Part shown: positions 60,970-64,000 of the stretch, piece after piece | Position numbering within the stretch: the first letter of the stretch is position 1 | Layout: every line of letters starts with the position of its first letter | Source of the DNA: Hyperoplus lanceolatus | Taxonomy: Eukaryota; Chordata; Actinopteri; Uranoscopiformes; Ammodytidae | Assembly (NCBI GenBank): GCA_026929865.2 | Contig: CM049404.1 | Coordinates: 28,049,001-28,113,000 of the forward strand | Direction of reading: 5' to 3' | DNA length: 64,000 nucleotides | The notes under the pieces: generated by a model | What the model saw: only the letters and a program-made list of their open reading frames with translations | The model's database searches: none | What the model was told of the DNA's origin: nothing | Translations under genes and position numbers: made by a program

Positions 60970-62990
60970 GCTATATTTTTTTCATTTTCATTTAACTTTT
61001 ATTTATCCTCGAGAGACCAGTTGAGGGGTGACCCTCATTTTCAATGACGTCGAGTTCAAACAAATTCAAAGGAAAAACAACAATACATAAACAATATTCA
61101 ATGCAAATACATCAAATACACAACAACAGGTGAAGAGAAAAACAATTGAAACATTTACAAAGTGGTGAAGATTAAGTGGCAGGAATTAAAATTAAATGGG
61201 TGAAAGTACAATATAGCCTAATTAAAACAGTTACAGGTAGAGTTTGGCAGATTTAAGATAGTTTGTTTAAATTGGTTAAAGGATATGAAGTTATTTAGTT
61301 TAATTTGTTGCTGTAAGTTGTTCCAGGAGTCAGGGGCACTGAAGCTAAAAGCTGTCTTTCCCAGCTCAGACCGGGCTTGTGGGACATAAAGCATAAGCAT
61401 GTCAGTGGAGCGAGTCTGATAAAGCCTATCTGAGATTTGCAGCATTTCTGTTAAATAACGAGGAAGCTTCCCGGTCAAGGCTTTGTAAATAAAAACATGC
61501 CAATTTGCGTCACGTCTCGGGAGGACCACCCAACCTTTTCATATAAAAGACAATGGTGTGTGTCATAAGCATCTCCTGTGATGAACCTTAAAGCAGAGTG
61601 AAAAACAGAGTCCAGGAGTTTAAGACATGAATGTGATGCATGCCGGTAAACCACATCACCGTAATCAAGGACAGACATGAAAACTGCCTCAATAATCCTT
61701 TTCCTACTAAATAAAGGGAAGGTGGTTTTGTTCCTATAAAAATAGCCAATTTTTTGTCGTAGTCGACAAACAAGATTTTTTTATATGAAAATTAAAAGTG
61801 AGTTTATCATCTAACCAGATGCCTAGATATTTGTACTATGTGACTCTTTCAATTAAAAATCCATTATTTGTAAAAATATCAAAATCATTCAAATTTGTAG
61901 TTCTTGCTCTGGAGAAACACATATATTTGGTTTTGTCTGTATTTAGAACCAGCCTGAGGTCCACTAGACAGTCCTGCAGGGTGTTAAAAGAGCTTTGTAG
62001 GTTCTGAATAGATTGGTGCACCGAATCGGAAATGCAATACAGTACTGTGTCGTCAGCGTATAGATGGGCGTGACAGTTTTTTAGCGATGAAACAATGTTA
62101 TTTATATAAATTGTGAAAAGAACTGGACCTAAAATTGAGCCCTGTGGGACACCATTTGTAACAGTTAAAAACTCAGATTTCTATCTTCCAAGTTTAACTG
62201 ACTGCTGTCTATCAGAGAGATAATCCCTAAACCAGCTACATGCAGAATGATCAAAGCCAATGTCATGCAGCCTCTGTAAAAGCAAATGGTGGTCAACAGT
62301 ATCAAAGGCCTTTGAAAGATCAATAAAAAGTGCTGCACAGTGCTTTTTCTTGTCTAATGCTGTAACAATGTTGTCTACAACCAAAGTCACAGCAGAGACA
62401 GTAGTGTGGCCTGCCCTAAAACCAGATTGGAATGGGCTCAAAATGGAAGCACTAGTTAGAAATGTTTGTAACTGATTATTAAAAAGTGATTCTAGAATTG
62501 TTGCCAGGCATGGGAGTTTGGAAATTGGTCTGTAGTTATTAAGATTATTTTTGTCACCACCTTTATGTAAAGGAATTATGTGAGTTTTTTTCCAAATTTT
62601 AGGAACTATTCCAGGGGAGATGGAAAGATTAAAAATATGGGTTATTTGTTTTGATATTATATGTGTCGAAAGCTTGATTGAAAACGGGTCCAAATTGTCC
62701 TCTCCCATGTACTTCTTGGGGTTGATGGCGAGGAGCGCATCTACAACAACACTTGCGGGAAGAGGATCAAGGCTGAAAATAGGAGTTTGAGAGACAGGCG
62801 GTACGTTACTACTGGTTGTAGAAGGTGTACATCCTCCATTCTGAAAGAGTTGACCAGCAGCTACAAAATGTTTATTAAAAGTTAAGCCAATCTCTTTTTG
62901 ATAATTGAGAGTGTGACCATTTAATTTGATCTGAGTGGGAACTGTGCTAGAATTGTTTTTATTATAGTTCACAGCTTTCCAAAATAGTGC
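60970..62990 (-). mobile_element. Non-LTR retrotransposon (LINE), 5'-truncated
   Basis: A minus-strand reverse transcriptase frame (62181-62972, 263 codons) has NNYRPISKLPCLATILE, FQSGFRAGHTT and LFIDLSKAFDTVDHHLLLQR. After an in-frame TAG the same frame gives NGVPQGSILGPVLF and the catalytic LYADDTVLY (about 62055-62085). Downstream comes a C-terminal region (WHVFIYKALTGKLPRYL) in another frame. RT motifs place it in the jockey/L2/CR1-like assemblage; endonuclease and ORF1 are missing. The 3' end lies near 60970-61060. Confidence 0.8.
61218..62972 (-). pseudogene. LINE reverse transcriptase pseudogene
   Basis: Open segments 62181-62972, 61836-62021 and 61218-61529 are separated by in-frame stops and at least one frameshift. 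The catalytic YADD is preserved, so decay is modest, but no continuous polymerase can be made. Confidence 0.8.
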
Positions 62991-63079
62991 AGGGTTAGAG
63001 TAGCAGTCGGAGATTAATTCAAGGTAATATTCGGATGAATATTATATGAATAAATATATTATCCTGTGTTTGTACATGT

Positions 63080-63525
63080 ATGTGTATAAACAGCACCTTG
63101 GCTAATTGTGATAGCACTACAAACAGGGTGCCATAAACAAGAGGGGTCTCTCCCTAATTAACACCATGTTTTTGTTTGAGAGCTTGATAATTGTATTAAT
63201 CTCTTTTGGAAAAGTTTTTTTTTGTGTGTCATTTTGTCATGTTGCCAAGGTGAGGAGCAGAACTGAAAAAACCACTGACAGTGAACAGCTGGAGTTGCTA
63301 GGACAAGGATAACGTCATTGCCACTTACAGTTGTGCAAACTATCGACACAGGCTTAAGATTCAAGATTCAAGATGATTTATTTTGTCATTGTACATGTTT
63401 CAGAACAACGATAATCTGTTTACAGTTATACCCTGCCAAGAGACATAGAGTAATACATTTAAACTAAATGTTGCTCTATTCCACTTCTAAATATTTGAAA
63501 AGCCCCATTTGTCTCTTTAAAATGC
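63080..63525 (-). repeat. Right arm of the long-range inverted repeat, with insertions
   Basis: The inverted match to 57060-57365 is interrupted by about 60 bp (63156-63215) and about 95 bp (63355-63450). The second insertion contains 'caagatgatttattttgtca', a retroposon-tail signature. Confidence 0.8.
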
Positions 63526-63689
63526 AATGTTCAGAATATTACTGCCTCGTAAGTTTTTACTAAAAGAGAAATTCGTAGAAAGTGAGCATGTCTCTGAAAA
63601 ACCTTGTTGAGCTGCTCACTTAAAGGACTGCTTTTTTGTTACAATTTTGCTGAGAATGATTCAATTATTTCAATTATTTAAAAAAATAC

Positions 63690-63935
63690 AAAGATTGTGT
63701 TTTATTATTATTATTTATTTGTTTATTGAACAGGGACAATGTACAGCACATAAGCAGTACCAGATTTAGCTATAAGCTAATTTTCATCTGTAGTCCCTGG
63801 GCAGGAAACAGAGTATTACATCTCTGTCAAGATGGGAAACCTAACACTGAAGTATAAAAACAGTAACACACAATTTCACAACAGTAAAACACAACAACAC
63901 AATATGAACAATAAAATCACAACATGTAGGACACC
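63690..63935 (-). mobile_element. LINE/SINE tail-like repeat
   Basis: 'tttgtttattgaacagggac' and 'ctgtagtccctgggcaggaa' resemble fish retroposon 3' regions. Identification is by general resemblance only. Confidence 0.4.

Positions 63936-63937
<2 letters not shown>

Positions 63938-63971
<34 letters not shown>
63938..63971. repeat. (CAA)n microsatellite
   Basis: Eleven or so CAA units near the window end. Confidence 0.95.
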
Positions 63972-64000
63972 TCACAACAGTAAGACACCAAGAAAACAGG

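Noticed and set aside
62260-62475. Plus-strand frame opposite the LINE reverse transcriptase
   Set aside because: Antisense shadow of the RT-coding sequence.

Overview
The window is vertebrate, almost certainly teleost, nuclear DNA. Its genes are split by GT-AG introns, it is full of (TG)n/(CA)n microsatellites, and it carries Tc1, hAT-like, BEL/Pao, LINE and tRNA-SINE elements plus palindromic MITEs typical of ray-finned fish. One gene is best read as irx7, which as far as I know is teleost-specific. The genes were assembled by hand from exon reading frames, splice sites and phase; no alignment or database search was run.

Layout. (1) 1772-14135, plus strand: the 3' part of a sosondowah (SOWAH) family ankyrin-repeat gene whose 5' exons lie before the window. 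(2) 14136-24300: about 10 kb with no recognisable coding sequence (SOWAH 3'UTR, then AT-rich and repeat DNA). (3) 24412-25897, plus strand: a two-exon Iroquois TALE homeobox gene, probably irx7, with a TATA box and polyadenylation signals. (4) 26266-27905: a rearranged Tc1-like transposon sitting in a (TA)n tract. (5) 30188-35981, minus strand: a complete nine-exon TNF-receptor gene, cd40, with kappaB and ISRE-like motifs at its 5' end. (6) 38057 onward, plus strand: the first ten coding exons (617 codons, all phases closing) of a formin with PH-type domains ahead of a short FH1 and the start of FH2. It runs past the window end. Its first coding intron holds a 4.2 kb BEL/Pao retrotransposon nested in an older MITE, and later introns hold SINE, LINE, hAT-like and palindromic elements.

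The genes do not look like one pathway: irx7 is a developmental regulator, cd40 an immune receptor, the formin an actin nucleator, and SOWAH proteins are poorly characterised. cd40 and the formin are divergently transcribed from a region of roughly 2 kb.

The most unusual signal is in the SOWAH gene. Joining the obvious exons deletes exactly two residues from the ankyrin fold at each of two exon junctions. In both introns the missing residues can be supplied, in order and in phase, by pairs of candidate single-codon (3-nt) microexons flanked by splice-like sequences; a separate 12-nt exon lies just upstream of the first pair. With them the first ankyrin repeat returns to exactly 33 residues and the conserved Gly-Phe of the family reappears.
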